A stretch of DNA of 64,000 nucleotides from Alistipes timonensis. Its GTDB lineage: Bacteria > Bacteroidota > Bacteroidia > Bacteroidales > Muribaculaceae. Position 1 is the stretch's first letter, and each line of letters starts with the position of its first letter. Positions 22,766 through 32,087 of the stretch are shown piece after piece. The notes under the pieces were generated by a model. It saw nothing but the letters and a program-made list of their open reading frames with translations. It was not told the origin of the DNA and ran no database searches. The DNA is taken from NCBI GenBank assembly GCA_023663385.1, contig JAMPHO010000001.1, forward strand, positions 279,847 through 343,846, read 5' to 3'. Position numbers and translations under genes: made by a program.

Positions 22766-25258
22766 ATGCGAAAACATCACATCGCGTTATGCTGCGCCGT
22801 CCTGATGGGGACCTGCGCGGCCGCGGCTGCTCCCCTCACGCCCGGGGAGGCCTTGTCGCGCGTCAGGGCCGATCGCAAGGCTCCGGCTTCTGTGGCGGCG
22901 GCAACCACTGAGAGCTACAAGCTCGCCAAAACCCAAAATGATGCCGACGGTGTTCCGGCGGTCTACCTGTTCGCCACCCCCGGCAACGAGGGTTACTTGC
23001 TGCTGTCGGCCGACGATGCCGCTCCCGCGCTCCTCGGCTATTCCGATTCGGGCGAGCCGATAGCGCCCGCGTCAACCGCTACCGCTGCCTTGCCCCCGCA
23101 GCTTGAAGGGCTTATGAAGCAGTACGGCGAGGAAATCGCCTGGCTCCGCACCAACGCCCGCCCTGCCTCCGTAGTCCGCAAGGATGCCGCCACCCCCAAA
23201 GCGGCCTACTCCGATGCCTGGCTCCCCATCGCCCCTCTCCTCAAAGAGAACGCCTGGGGGCAAGGTATGTATTATTTCGAGCAGACCCCTGTAATCGACG
23301 GCCAACATTGCGTTGTTGGATGTGGCGCCGTAGCCGCATCGCAGGTAATGAGTTATTTCCAATGGCCTGAAAAGGGTACGGGAGTAGTAGGTTGCACTGA
23401 CTTGAGCGGCGCGTCGCATTCAATGAATCTCGACGACGTTTCATTCGATTGGGCTAATATGGCCTCGTCACTCCGCGAGAATTCTACGGATGCGGAGCTT
23501 AACGCTGTGTCGGGTTTGATGAAAGCTGTAGGTTATGCTCTGAATATGGAGTATGGTCTTAGTTGGTCGTCGAGCAACACCGACCAGGCAGCCTACGCTC
23601 TCATTCACAACTTCAATTACGATGCCGGAATATCAGTGCGTCAGCTGCTGCACTCCTCACTGTCGTCCTGGAATGAGCAGGTCTACGAGAATCTCGCTAA
23701 CGATGGCCCCGTAATCATTCGCGGATACAGCGAAGTCGACGGCGGACATATTTTTGTTTGCGACGGTTACTCGGCTGATGGATACTTTCACTTCAACTGG
23801 GGGTGGAATGGTATGTATAACGGCTATTTCCTGTTTTCAGCCCTGCAACCCTATTATGTTAGCAATGGCATAGATGAAGGTGGTTTTTCTGCGTATCAGT
23901 GGGGTATCTTCGGCATTTCGCGGCCTAAATCAGGCGGATCCAAGCCTCAAAAAGAAATATTTATGAGTAAAGTAACTGGTGCCTCCCTAAACGAGGACCA
24001 CACGATGCTAACAATATATGGCGGATGGACGAATAATTCTCCTAACGAGTTCGGTGTGGTTCTCGGAGCTATGGTAGAAGCCAACGGGTTGGAATCTGTA
24101 TATGTGGAATCAAGTTCACGTTCGGCAAACGTTCCAGTAGGTAACGGCTGGGATGCGATGACAATCAGTTATGATTTCAACTCATTGCCTGACGGAGTCA
24201 GTGCCGTATGGGTACGTTGGAAGAACCCAGAAGAACCAGATATTTGGAAAACGCCCCTTTATGCCGCATCGACGTGGCCCGGTGTCGCGATAGTCAAGGA
24301 AGGAAGCGAAATCAACGCATATCCGTTTGTGAACGATTATCTGTCGATTGGGATGGTAAAGATGCCGACGGAGATTTACAACGGAGCGTTGAACAAGTTC
24401 AGTGTCACTTTCACAAACAATAATTCGTATTCTATCACGAGCTATGTGCTTCCGGCTCTCTCGTGTGACTATACGTTGGTTTCTAATGCGGATGCGAGCT
24501 TGATTTTCCTTGAGTCCGGGGAATCTGTGACCAAGGTATTTTATCTTCGCTGCGATTTGGATGAGATTTCGCCCGACTCGAAATATCATTTTCTTGTAAT
24601 GGACGACACATACTGGCATGTTTTGACGGAAGAAGAAATCGCCATTAAGGAGAATCCCGGCGAAGGCATTCTTAAATGCTCGGATTTCAGTGTTGTAGGC
24701 GATTCTGAAAGCGTCGATCCTGAAATGGTGAGATTCAAAGCTAATATAAATTGCGAGTCGGGTTATTACTGCGGCGGATTGCGCTTGTGGTTGTATTATA
24801 TGACCGATGATGATTCGTCGTCGTATTGTGAGAGCAGCTCAAGCGCGCCTGTTGTTCTTAAGAAAGGCGACTCCAAAACGATAGATCTAAATATTTCAGT
24901 TCCAAATGAGTACCGCGACCAGCAAAGATTCGTATGCGATTTGTACGATATGGACTTCAACCTGTTGGGAAGAGTGAAGTTCAGCCTGTCGAATGCGGCG
25001 GTTGAGGAAGTTGTCGCGGATGGTAGCGGCGTTGGCGTGAGCTATGATGCCGCTTCGGGTCGCGTGACGGCTGTGTGCGACGAAGGTATTGACCGCCTGG
25101 AGGTTTATTCCGCTTCCGGCGCGCTCCTTGGTTCGTGGCGTGCGCAGTCTGGCGATAACGCTGTCAGCGCTGACCTGTCGGCGTTCCCCGCGGGGCTGAC
25201 TATAGTCGTAGCCCATTCGCGTGCGGGCGAAACACGGGCCGTGAAAATTCCGAGGTAA
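22766..25258 (+). CDS. Second streptopain-like cysteine protease (peptidase C10)
   Basis: The 830-residue protein has a signal peptide, a C10 prodomain (LTPGEALSRVRADRKAP, then YLFATPGNEGYLLLSADDAA) and a catalytic domain. The nucleophile lies in VVGCGAVAASQVMSYFQWP, the His in DGGHIFVCDGYSADGY, and FNWGWNG follows. The C-terminal 430 residues are beta-rich and end in a sorting-type domain (RLEVYSASGALLGSW, then LSAFPAGLTIVVAHS). It is a paralogue of the protein at 15650-18034, seven kilobases upstream on the same strand. Base composition changes within the gene: about 23250-25000 is clearly richer in A+T than its ends and neighbours. The upstream region has a short ACACACATTATTA-type repeat (about 22704-22760) and no clear consensus promoter. 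Confidence 0.92.
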   Translation: MRKHHIALCCAVLMGTCAAAAAPLTPGEALSRVRADRKAPASVAAATTESYKLAKTQNDADGVPAVYLFATPGNEGYLLLSADDAAPALLGYSDSGEPIAPASTATAALPPQLEGLMKQYGEEIAWLRTNARPASVVRKDAATPKAAYSDAWLPIAPLLKENAWGQGMYYFEQTPVIDGQHCVVGCGAVAASQVMSYFQWPEKGTGVVGCTDLSGASHSMNLDDVSFDWANMASSLRENSTDAELNAVSGLMKAVGYALNMEYGLSWSSSNTDQAAYALIHNFNYDAGISVRQLLHSSLSSWNEQVYENLANDGPVIIRGYSEVDGGHIFVCDGYSADGYFHFNWGWNGMYNGYFLFSALQPYYVSNGIDEGGFSAYQWGIFGISRPKSGGSKPQKEIFMSKVTGASLNEDHTMLTIYGGWTNNSPNEFGVVLGAMVEANGLESVYVESSSRSANVPVGNGWDAMTISYDFNSLPDGVSAVWVRWKNPEEPDIWKTPLYAASTWPGVAIVKEGSEINAYPFVNDYLSIGMVKMPTEIYNGALNKFSVTFTNNNSYSITSYVLPALSCDYTLVSNADASLIFLESGESVTKVFYLRCDLDEISPDSKYHFLVMDDTYWHVLTEEEIAIKENPGEGILKCSDFSVVGDSESVDPEMVRFKANINCESGYYCGGLRLWLYYMTDDDSSSYCESSSSAPVVLKKGDSKTIDLNISVPNEYRDQQRFVCDLYDMDFNLLGRVKFSLSNAAVEEVVADGSGVGVSYDAASGRVTAVCDEGIDRLEVYSASGALLGSWRAQSGDNAVSADLSAFPAGLTIVVAHSRAGETRAVKIPR

Positions 25259-25316
25259 CATTTCTTTCTGAGTCCGTGCGAATATCGAGTGGACTCAGAA
25301 TTATCTGAATAACAAC

Positions 25317-25358
25317 AAACCCCGCTAAAAGCTTTATGCGCTGCTTTTGGCGGGGTTT
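25317..25358. terminator. Bidirectional terminator between the C10 gene and rho
   Basis: A 16-base-pair stem (one G-T pair) with a ten-base loop lies between convergent genes. A smaller inverted repeat, TGAGTCC/GGACTCA, is at 25269-25297. Confidence 0.8.
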
Positions 25359-25442
25359 GCTATATGTTTGAGTTTCGGGCTCCAGCCGCTAAACGTTGTT
25401 CGCTAAGAAACTTCTTTGAATAGCGGCGGGGTTGGGCGCGGG

Positions 25443-27545
25443 TTAATCGCCCATGGTGCGGAGGAGCTCGTCGTTGTCGGCGGTGCGCTCCATACGCTCC
25501 TTGATGAACTCCATAGCCTCGATCGAATTGCGGTCCGAGAGGAAGCGGCGCAGAATCCACATACGGTTGAGGGTTTCCTCGCGCAGGAGCAGGTCGTCGC
25601 GGCGGGTAGAGGAGGCCATGATGTCGACGGCGGGGAATATGCGTTTGTTGGAGAGCTTGCGGTCGAGCTGAAGCTCCATGTTGCCGGTGCCCTTGAATTC
25701 CTCGAAAATCACCTCGTCCATCTTTGAGGAGGTTTCGGTGAGGGCTGTTGCAATGATGGTCAGCGAGCCGCCACCTTCGATATTGCGGGCCGCACCGAAG
25801 AATCGTTTGGGCTTCTGCAGGGCGTTGGCGTCGACACCGCCCGAGAGAATCTTACCCGACGCGGGTTGCGCGGTGTTGTAGGCGCGGGCCAGGCGGGTGA
25901 TGGAGTCGAGGAGAATCACGACATCGTGGCCGCACTCAACCATTCGCTTGGCTTTTTCGAGCACGATGCCGGCGATTTTGACGTGGCGGTCGGCGGGCTC
26001 GTCGAAGGTCGAGGCGATTACCTCGGCATTGACCGAGCGACTCATATCGGTAACCTCCTCGGGGCGCTCGTCGATGAGCAGAATCATAATGTACACCTCG
26101 GGGTGGTTCTCGGCGATGGCGTTGGCTATATCCTTAAGCAGGATGGTTTTACCTGTCTTAGGGGGTGCCACGATGAGGGCGCGCTGTCCTTTGCCGATGG
26201 GGGAGAACATATCGACAACCCTGGTCGAGAGGTTGTTGGAGTGCTTGCCGCCGGTGATGTTGAATTTCTCGTCGGGGAAGAGGGGGGTGAGGTGCTCGAA
26301 GGGCACGCGGTCGCGGATAAACTCGGGCGAGCGGCCATTGATTTTCAGCGCTTCCGACATAGGGAAGTACTTTTCGCCCTCGCGGGGAGGCGCGATCGTG
26401 CACTCAACTACGTCGCCCGGCTTGAGGCCGTAGCTCTTTATCTGCGCCTGGGTGACGTATATATCGTCGGGCGAGGCGAGGTAGTTGAAGTCGCTTGAGC
26501 GGAGGAATCCGTAGCCTTCGGGCATCACTTCGAGCACGCCCGAAGCCTCGATGAAGCCGTCGAAGCTGTAGAGCGGCATTTTCTGCTGCTGTTTCTGCTT
26601 CTTACCTTTCTTATTCTTGGGTTCTTGAATCTGCTTCTGAGCCCCCGGCTCGCGGATGGTTATGGGTTCGGCGGGGAATTCCGGCGCGGGTTGCTGCTGA
26701 TGCTTTTGGTGTTGCTGCTGATGCTGCTGGTTGTCGCGGTTTCCGCGGGGCGCGAAACCGCGGCCACCACCCATGCGGGGGAAGAAGGAACCGAACGATT
26801 CGTCGACGTTGCGGCCGAACACTCCGGGAGGGTTCTGGCGCGTGCGCTGCTGTTCGGCGGTCTCCTCCTGGCGGGGGAGCTCCGCGGCTGCCTGGGCGGG
26901 TTCGCCTTCGGGCTGGCGGTCGCCGCGGGGGGTGAATACGCGCTGTCCTTTCTGCTGCTGGAAGCGGTTCTGGCGGTTCTGACGGTTGGCGCCGTCGCGC
27001 TGTTCACCTTCAGGGCGCTCTTCGGCGGCTCGCTCTTCGGCGGCGGTGGTGGCTGCCACGGCGGGAATCTGTTCCACGGCGGTCACCGTGGCGGGTGTCT
27101 CGGTGGGTGCCTCTTCGGATCTCGAAGCGGTTTCTTCGGGGGTGGCTACGCCCTCTTCGGCCTGTTTCTTAGGCTTGCGGCCCCGCTTTTTGGGCTGCTT
27201 TTCAGCTTCGGGTTCCGATGTTTTGGTTGTTTCGGCTTCAGGCTGGGCCGCAGTCGGTTCTTCGGATGCCTCGGTCTGTTTCTTGGGTTTGCGGCCCCGT
27301 TTCTTAGGCTGCTCTTCGGCCTTGGGCTGTTCGGCGGCGTCGGCCTGCTCGCTCTTGGGCTTGCGGCCGCGACGCTTTTTCTCGGCCGGTTCGGCGTTGG
27401 CCGACAGGGTTATAGCCTGCTGGTCGAGTATCTGGTATATGAGTTGTTCCTTGTTGTCGAGACTTATTTTCTTAAGTCCCACTTCTTTGGCCACGCCGGT
27501 GAGCTGGTCGTCGGCCATGTTCTGCAGTTCAGAGATATTGTACAT
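25443..27545 (-). CDS. rho: Transcription termination factor Rho with large disordered insertion
   Basis: The 700-residue protein is much longer than the roughly 420 residues of E. coli Rho. Residues 1-45 are the Rho_N helical domain. Residues about 50-322 are a low-complexity insertion with three KRGRKPK-type AT-hook-like motifs (57-64, 81-88, 119-126), then Gln/Asn/Arg/Gly-rich sequence. The RNA-binding cold-shock-like domain covers about 328-395 ([20 protein letters not shown]). The ATPase domain follows with Walker [13 protein letters not shown] and the Q-loop/R-loop region. Such an insertion is characteristic of Bacteroides Rho and has been reported there to drive condensate formation. 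Transcription starts about 395 bases upstream, giving a long leader. Confidence 0.96.
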   Translation of the reverse strand: MYNISELQNMADDQLTGVAKEVGLKKISLDNKEQLIYQILDQQAITLSANAEPAEKKRRGRKPKSEQADAAEQPKAEEQPKKRGRKPKKQTEASEEPTAAQPEAETTKTSEPEAEKQPKKRGRKPKKQAEEGVATPEETASRSEEAPTETPATVTAVEQIPAVAATTAAEERAAEERPEGEQRDGANRQNRQNRFQQQKGQRVFTPRGDRQPEGEPAQAAAELPRQEETAEQQRTRQNPPGVFGRNVDESFGSFFPRMGGGRGFAPRGNRDNQQHQQQHQKHQQQPAPEFPAEPITIREPGAQKQIQEPKNKKGKKQKQQQKMPLYSFDGFIEASGVLEVMPEGYGFLRSSDFNYLASPDDIYVTQAQIKSYGLKPGDVVECTIAPPREGEKYFPMSEALKINGRSPEFIRDRVPFEHLTPLFPDEKFNITGGKHSNNLSTRVVDMFSPIGKGQRALIVAPPKTGKTILLKDIANAIAENHPEVYIMILLIDERPEEVTDMSRSVNAEVIASTFDEPADRHVKIAGIVLEKAKRMVECGHDVVILLDSITRLARAYNTAQPASGKILSGGVDANALQKPKRFFGAARNIEGGGSLTIIATALTETSSKMDEVIFEEFKGTGNMELQLDRKLSNKRIFPAVDIMASSTRRDDLLLREETLNRMWILRRFLSDRNSIEAMEFIKERMERTADNDELLRTMGD

Positions 27546-27942
27546 CTTGAGTCGTATGGTTCGGGGGGTGGTGCCGCTCGCCGCCGGAGTCCGCTGATGT
27601 CTGCGGAAACCTTTGATGCTTAATGGATTTCGATAAAATGCGGGGCGGGTATTGGAAAGTACCGTTTTCGGTTCTGATTTAATATCGGGGGGAGGGGGTA
27701 AATCCGCTATGCCGGAGGCTCGGAGCGGTCCGGGCGGACATTATGGCGGCGGGAAACGAGCCCCGGGCCGAGGGTCGCGGAAAGAGAGCGAAAAATGGTG
27801 TGGGTGATGGAGGAGGGGTTGGCGGAAATGCCGGAGGAGCGGAGAAAAGAGGGGGAGGGGTTGAGAGTGAGGGGGGATTGGGGGCGGACTCGGGAGCCTC
27901 GAAAAGTTATCGGAGGGGGACGGTCACTTGTTCCCTTTAAAT
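27546..27942 (-). promoter_or_regulatory. Long C-rich leader of rho, possible autoregulatory rut region
   Basis: The transcribed strand of this roughly 395-base leader is rich in C and poor in G, especially 27770-27930, with many CCCC and CUCC runs and little visible structure. That is the usual character of Rho-utilisation sites. E. coli rho is autoregulated through its leader; the same here is inference. I see no real gene in the region, including the short frame at 27707-27949. Confidence 0.5.
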
Positions 27943-27948
27943 CCGCCA

Positions 27949-27980
27949 CAAATTTACGTCATTTTCTTTAATTAACCAAA
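27949..27980 (-). promoter_or_regulatory. Promoter of rho
   Basis: On the minus strand, TTTG (27980-27977), a 20-base spacer and TAAATTTG (27956-27949): a full consensus match. Confidence 0.8.
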
Positions 27981-27990
27981 TCGGGCGGGC

Positions 27991-28010
27991 AAAAGTTCAC
28001 AAAAGTTCAC
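27991..28010. repeat. Tandem ten-base direct repeat upstream of the rho promoter
   Basis: AAAAGTTCAC occurs twice in direct succession, starting 11 bases upstream of the rho -33 element. It could be a regulator site or a chance duplication. Confidence 0.5.
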
Positions 28011-28031
28011 GGGCGGAGCATGCTTCGCCCG
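28010..28031 (-). terminator. Terminator-like hairpin after thymidine kinase
   Basis: An 11-base inverted repeat with one G-T pair (CGGGCGGAGCA/TGCTTCGCCCG) lies about 60 bases past the tdk stop. The following sequence has only short T runs. Confidence 0.55.
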
Positions 28032-28091
28032 CCGTCAGCGTTAAATTATGGCGGATAAGCGCGGAGTTAGAGCTGGTTTATAGCCAAGTGT

Positions 28092-28739
28092 TTACTCTTC
28101 GTCGGGCGCGGTGTCCTGGGGGAAGGGGAGCGAGAGCGAAGCGGCTTTGGCTATGCGGCGGTCGCGCCAGCATTTGCGGCAAACCGCGATATAGCGGTCG
28201 TCGCCTCCGATTTCAACCTGCGCGCCCTCGCTCACTATGCCGCCGTTGGAGTCGATGCGGGCGTTGACGATTGTTTTGTGGCCGCAGGTGCAGGTCGATT
28301 TAATCTCGTCGATGGTGTCGGCTATCTCAAACAGGCGCTTAGAGCCTTCGAAAAGGTTGGTTTTGAAGTCGGTGCGCAGTCCGTAGCATATAACGTTCGA
28401 GCCGAAGTCATCGACCACTCTCGACAGCTGGTCGACCTGGTGCGCCGTGAGGAACTGGGCCTCGTCGATAAGAATCCAGTCGACCACCACCCCCTCGCGG
28501 GTAAACTTTTCGCGGGCGAACTCGTAGAGGTCCGTCTCGGGATAAATCCATGAGCATTCCCGCTCGATGCCGAGCCGCGAGCGGATCACGTTGCGCAGGT
28601 CGCGCGTGTCGGTAGCGGGCTTCATGCAGATGTATCGCATTCTACGTTCTTCGAAGTTGTAGGCGGTGGTGAGCAGGAGGGCGGTTTTGGCCGACCCCAT
28701 GGTGCCGTATCGGAAATAGAGCTTGCCTTTGCGGTTCAT
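28092..28739 (-). CDS. tdk: Thymidine kinase
   Basis: The 215-residue protein phosphorylates thymidine in the salvage pathway. It has the P-loop (YFRYGTMGSAKTALLLTTAY, residues about 8-27), the DEAQF motif (DWILIDEAQFL) and a C-terminal zinc site with Cys pairs CTCG and CRKC. This is the type II (TK1-like) family at normal length. Pyrimidine salvage here complements de novo synthesis by carA/carB downstream. The upstream TAACTTCG-like box on the minus strand is a weak promoter candidate. Confidence 0.94.
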   Translation of the reverse strand: MNRKGKLYFRYGTMGSAKTALLLTTAYNFEERRMRYICMKPATDTRDLRNVIRSRLGIERECSWIYPETDLYEFAREKFTREGVVVDWILIDEAQFLTAHQVDQLSRVVDDFGSNVICYGLRTDFKTNLFEGSKRLFEIADTIDEIKSTCTCGHKTIVNARIDSNGGIVSEGAQVEIGGDDRYIAVCRKCWRDRRIAKAASLSLPFPQDTAPDEE

Positions 28740-28829
28740 TGCGCTGTTGGGTTGTGGGATTCAGATGGCGAAGTTATGCAATTTTCCCAATACGGCGGCT
28801 CTGGGGCGGTCGAAAGTTTTCAACAATGA

Positions 28830-28869
28830 GGCGGCGCCGCCCCGGATATAGGTCCGGGATGGCGCCGCC
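28830..28869 (-). terminator. Terminator hairpin after rubrerythrin
   Basis: A long stem (GGCGGCGCC/GGCGCCGCC outer arms, CCCGGA/TCCGGG inner arms) begins 20 bases beyond the rubrerythrin stop. The T tract is weak. Confidence 0.6.
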
Positions 28870-28889
28870 GCGTATTCTTTGGCCGATGA

Positions 28890-29477
28890 TTATTCGGGAT
28901 AGTCGAGGGCCATATAGTGCTGGTATGGATGGTCGCACGCGGGACATACCTTGGGGGGCTCTGTGCCCTCGAAAACGTAGCCGCACACGAGGCACTGCCA
29001 CTTGATGGGTTTCTCGCGCTTCCACACGGTACCCTCCTTTACCTGTTTGAGGTAGTGCTCGAAGCGGTCGTGGTGGTGCTGTTCGATTTCGGCGATGTGG
29101 CGGAAGTGCGACGCGATTTCGGGGAAGCCTTCCTTATCGGCCACGTCGGCGGCGTCGGTGTAAAGTTTCACGCCCTCGGTGAGCTCTTCCGCGGCGGCGG
29201 TGGCGAGGTTTGACTCGGTGTCGCCGATCACGCCGGCATCAGCGTCCATAGGAACGGTTAACGAACCCCCTTCGAGATATTTGAAATAGATTTTCGCATG
29301 GCGGAGCTCGTTGGCGGCGGTTTCGCGGAATACCTCGCCGATGGGGAAGTACTCTTCCTTGTCGGCCTGCTGGGCGTAGAATGTATAGCGGGAGTATGCG
29401 CTTGATTCGGCGAGATAGGCGATTACGAGGTTCTCCTCGGTTTTTGTGCCTTTAATGCTTTTCTTTTTAGTTGCCAT
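28890..29477 (-). CDS. rbr: Rubrerythrin
   Basis: The 195-residue protein has an N-terminal ferritin-like four-helix domain with a di-iron site (NLVIAYLAESSAYSRYTFYA, ETAANELRHAK and a later HIAEIEQHHHDRF) and a C-terminal rubredoxin domain with two Cys pairs (CLVCGYVFEG and CPACDHPYQ). It reduces hydrogen peroxide in the cytoplasm of anaerobes and fits a strict anaerobe coping with transient oxygen, together with the Bat operon. It is a single gene, divergent from the biotin operon. Confidence 0.95.
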   Translation of the reverse strand: MATKKKSIKGTKTEENLVIAYLAESSAYSRYTFYAQQADKEEYFPIGEVFRETAANELRHAKIYFKYLEGGSLTVPMDADAGVIGDTESNLATAAAEELTEGVKLYTDAADVADKEGFPEIASHFRHIAEIEQHHHDRFEHYLKQVKEGTVWKREKPIKWQCLVCGYVFEGTEPPKVCPACDHPYQHYMALDYPE

Positions 29478-29637
29478 AGTTGTAACGTTGTAGTTTTTGT
29501 TCGTTTATCAATAGAACAACTTCCGGCGCGTAAGGTTCACCGACGCGATTGGCCTTGCCCAGGGCCAAACATATGGCCGGCCCGGGCCGTTGTTTGGGCT
29601 TTTTTGCGTAAATTCGCGTCAGAAAAAGCAGACGATT

Positions 29638-30930
29638 ATGGAAAACGAAATATTCGACAGGTTCGACCGGGAGCACCTCTGGCACCCCTACACGTCGGCC
29701 ATCGACCCCCTGCCGACCTACAAGGTCAGCTCCGCCCGGGGCAACCGCGTCGTGCTCGCCGACGGACGCGAGCTTGTCGACGGCATGTCGTCGTGGTGGT
29801 GCGCCATCCACGGCTACAACCATCCGGCCCTCAACGCCGCCGCTGAGGAGCAGCTGCGGAGCATGAGCCATGTGATGTTCGGCGGCTTCACCCACGAGCC
29901 CGCCATCGAGCTTGGAAAACTCCTCCTGGGGATGTGTCCCCCGGAGATGCACAATATATTTTTCGCCGACTCGGGTTCAGTATCCGTCGAGGTGGCTCTG
30001 AAAGTGGCTATCCAGGCCGCTGTGAGCCGTTCAGGCTCCCACGCCAAGTCGAACTTCGCGACCATCCGCTCGGGCTATCACGGCGACACCTGGAACGCGA
30101 TGAGTGTCTGCGACCCAGTGACAGGAATGCACGGCGCTTTCGGCCCCGACCTCCCCAGGCGTTTCTTCCTCCCGCGGCCCGAGTCGCGGTTCGGAGGGGA
30201 GTGGAACCCAGCCGACATAGCGCCCCTGCGCGAGCTTTTCGAACGCTCGGCCGACAAGATCGCGGCCTTCATACTTGAGCCTGTGGTGCAGGGCGCCGGG
30301 GGTATGTGGTTCTACCATCCCGAGTACCTCCGCGAGGCCCGCCGCCTTTGCGACGAGTTCGGAGTCTACCTCATATTCGACGAAATCGCGACCGGGTTCT
30401 GGCACACGGGGCGCTGCTTCGCCCTGGAGCATGCCGGAGTCGTGCCCGACATAATGACCGTGGGCAAGGGGCTCACCGGGGGCTATATGACGCTCGCCGC
30501 CGTGATCACTACCCGCGAGGTGGCCGAGACCCTCTCCCGAGGGGAGGCCGGAGTGTTAATGCACGGCCCCACGTTTATGGCCAACCCGCTCGCGTGCGCT
30601 GTGGCTTGCGCTTCGCTGAAGCTCTTGAACGAAAATGATATGGGCTCGCGTATAGCCCAAATGGAAAGCCGGATACGCGAACTCCTTGCCCCCGCTGCCG
30701 CGCTCCCGGGCGTTACCGACGTTAGGGTGCTCGGCAACATCGGCGTGGTAGAAGTGGATGGCTTCGTCGACGTGGGCGTGTTCCAGAAAGAGTGCGTCGA
30801 CCGCGGCATTTGGATTCGCCCCTTCGGACACAATATATATATAATGCCGCCGTACATAACCCCCGACGAGGATCTGGAAATTCTCTGCGGCGGTATGACC
30901 GATATAATAAAGGAGGGAAAATGGAAATAA
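29638..30930 (+). CDS. bioA: Adenosylmethionine-8-amino-7-oxononanoate aminotransferase
   Basis: The enzyme converts 7-keto-8-aminopelargonate to 7,8-diaminopelargonate using S-adenosylmethionine as amino donor. The ATG at 29638 ([20 protein letters not shown]) gives 430 residues and the family's typical beginning; the frame extends upstream to 29590 without similarity. The PLP-enzyme features are present: [18 protein letters not shown] region, [13 protein letters not shown], and the lysine in [14 protein letters not shown]. It is the first gene of a compact biotin operon, bioA-bioF-bioGC-bioD, all overlapping or abutting. Confidence 0.95.
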   Translation: MENEIFDRFDREHLWHPYTSAIDPLPTYKVSSARGNRVVLADGRELVDGMSSWWCAIHGYNHPALNAAAEEQLRSMSHVMFGGFTHEPAIELGKLLLGMCPPEMHNIFFADSGSVSVEVALKVAIQAAVSRSGSHAKSNFATIRSGYHGDTWNAMSVCDPVTGMHGAFGPDLPRRFFLPRPESRFGGEWNPADIAPLRELFERSADKIAAFILEPVVQGAGGMWFYHPEYLREARRLCDEFGVYLIFDEIATGFWHTGRCFALEHAGVVPDIMTVGKGLTGGYMTLAAVITTREVAETLSRGEAGVLMHGPTFMANPLACAVACASLKLLNENDMGSRIAQMESRIRELLAPAAALPGVTDVRVLGNIGVVEVDGFVDVGVFQKECVDRGIWIRPFGHNIYIMPPYITPDEDLEILCGGMTDIIKEGKWK

Positions 30931-32087
30931 AACGATACCTGCGGCAGCTCCGCGACGAGGGGAATTTCCGCGAGATACCCAGTTTCTCAAAGGCCGGGGT
31001 GCTTGACTTCTCGACCAACGACTATATGGGGTTGGGCGTCGACACGGCGCTCCAGGAGCGTTTCTTTGCCGACGCCGCGTCCGCGAAGGTGCCTATGACG
31101 TCGGCTGCCGCCCGGCTGCTCGCCCCGAGGCAGATCGAGTACACCAACCTTGAGGTATTTCTGCGGCTGCTCTACGCCAGGCGGCGGGGCGACGACACCG
31201 GCGTGCTGATGTTCAACAGCGGATACCACGCCAATACAGGGCTCATCTCCTCCATCGCCGCCAAGGATACCTACATCCTGGCCGACAAGCTGGTACACGC
31301 CAGCATAATCGACGGCATAATACTATCGCGGGCACCCTACGCCCGTTTCCCCCACAATGACTTCGACCGCCTGGAGCGGATGGTCGAGGCCAAGGCCGGG
31401 GAATATGGCAACATACTGGTGGTGGTCGAGAGCGTCTATTCGATGGACGGCGACTCGGCCGATATGGAGCGCCTAATAGCCCTCAAGAAGCGGTTCCCCA
31501 ACGTAATGCTCTACGTCGATGAGGCACACGCTTTCGGCGTGCTCGGCCCCCGCGGCCTCGGTTTGGCGGCGGCTTCTTCGGAGCCGGGGATTTTTGACGT
31601 AATTGTCGGCACTTTCGGCAAGGCGGCCGCCTCGATGGGGGCGTTCGCCGTCACAAGCCGCGATATGCGCGACTATCTGGTAAACACTTCGCGCAGCTTC
31701 ATATTCTCCACCGCTCTCCCCCCGATGCAGGCCGCATGGACCCGCTTCGTGCTCGGCACCCTCATCGCGATGGACAAGGAACGCGGGCATCTCGCTCGCC
31801 TCGCGGCGCGGCTCAGGGAGATTCTGGGAAAGTATTCCCCGGTGGAAATCGTGCCCTCGCATATCCAGCCACTAATTATCGGCGACTCGCGCCAGGCGGT
31901 CGAACTATCGTCAAAACTATATAATATATATGGTATAAAGGCGCTCCCGATACGCAAGCCGACCGTTCCCGCCGGCACGGAACGGCTGCGGTTTAGTCTG
32001 CACGCCTCTATGACCGACGCCGACCTCGACGCTCTCGACAGCGCCCTGGCCGACCTGCTCCCCGTAATCAATCTTCCGACGCTTTGA
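30921..32087 (+). CDS. bioF: 8-amino-7-oxononanoate synthase
   Basis: The enzyme joins pimeloyl-ACP and alanine to make 8-amino-7-oxononanoate. The ATG at 30921 gives 388 residues starting [14 protein letters not shown] and overlaps the end of bioA by 10 bases. A strong Shine-Dalgarno-like AAAGGAGGG just upstream, rare in Bacteroidetes, supports this start over the longer frame from 30792, which lies inside bioA. Motifs: [45 protein letters not shown], and the PLP lysine in [13 protein letters not shown]. It fits the alpha-oxoamine synthase family. Confidence 0.95.
   Translation: MEIKRYLRQLRDEGNFREIPSFSKAGVLDFSTNDYMGLGVDTALQERFFADAASAKVPMTSAAARLLAPRQIEYTNLEVFLRLLYARRRGDDTGVLMFNSGYHANTGLISSIAAKDTYILADKLVHASIIDGIILSRAPYARFPHNDFDRLERMVEAKAGEYGNILVVVESVYSMDGDSADMERLIALKKRFPNVMLYVDEAHAFGVLGPRGLGLAAASSEPGIFDVIVGTFGKAAASMGAFAVTSRDMRDYLVNTSRSFIFSTALPPMQAAWTRFVLGTLIAMDKERGHLARLAARLREILGKYSPVEIVPSHIQPLIIGDSRQAVELSSKLYNIYGIKALPIRKPTVPAGTERLRFSLHASMTDADLDALDSALADLLPVINLPTL

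Noticed and set aside
27707..27949. Possible leader peptide of rho
   Set aside because: Its GTG start lies in the -7 box, so it would be upstream of the transcription start.
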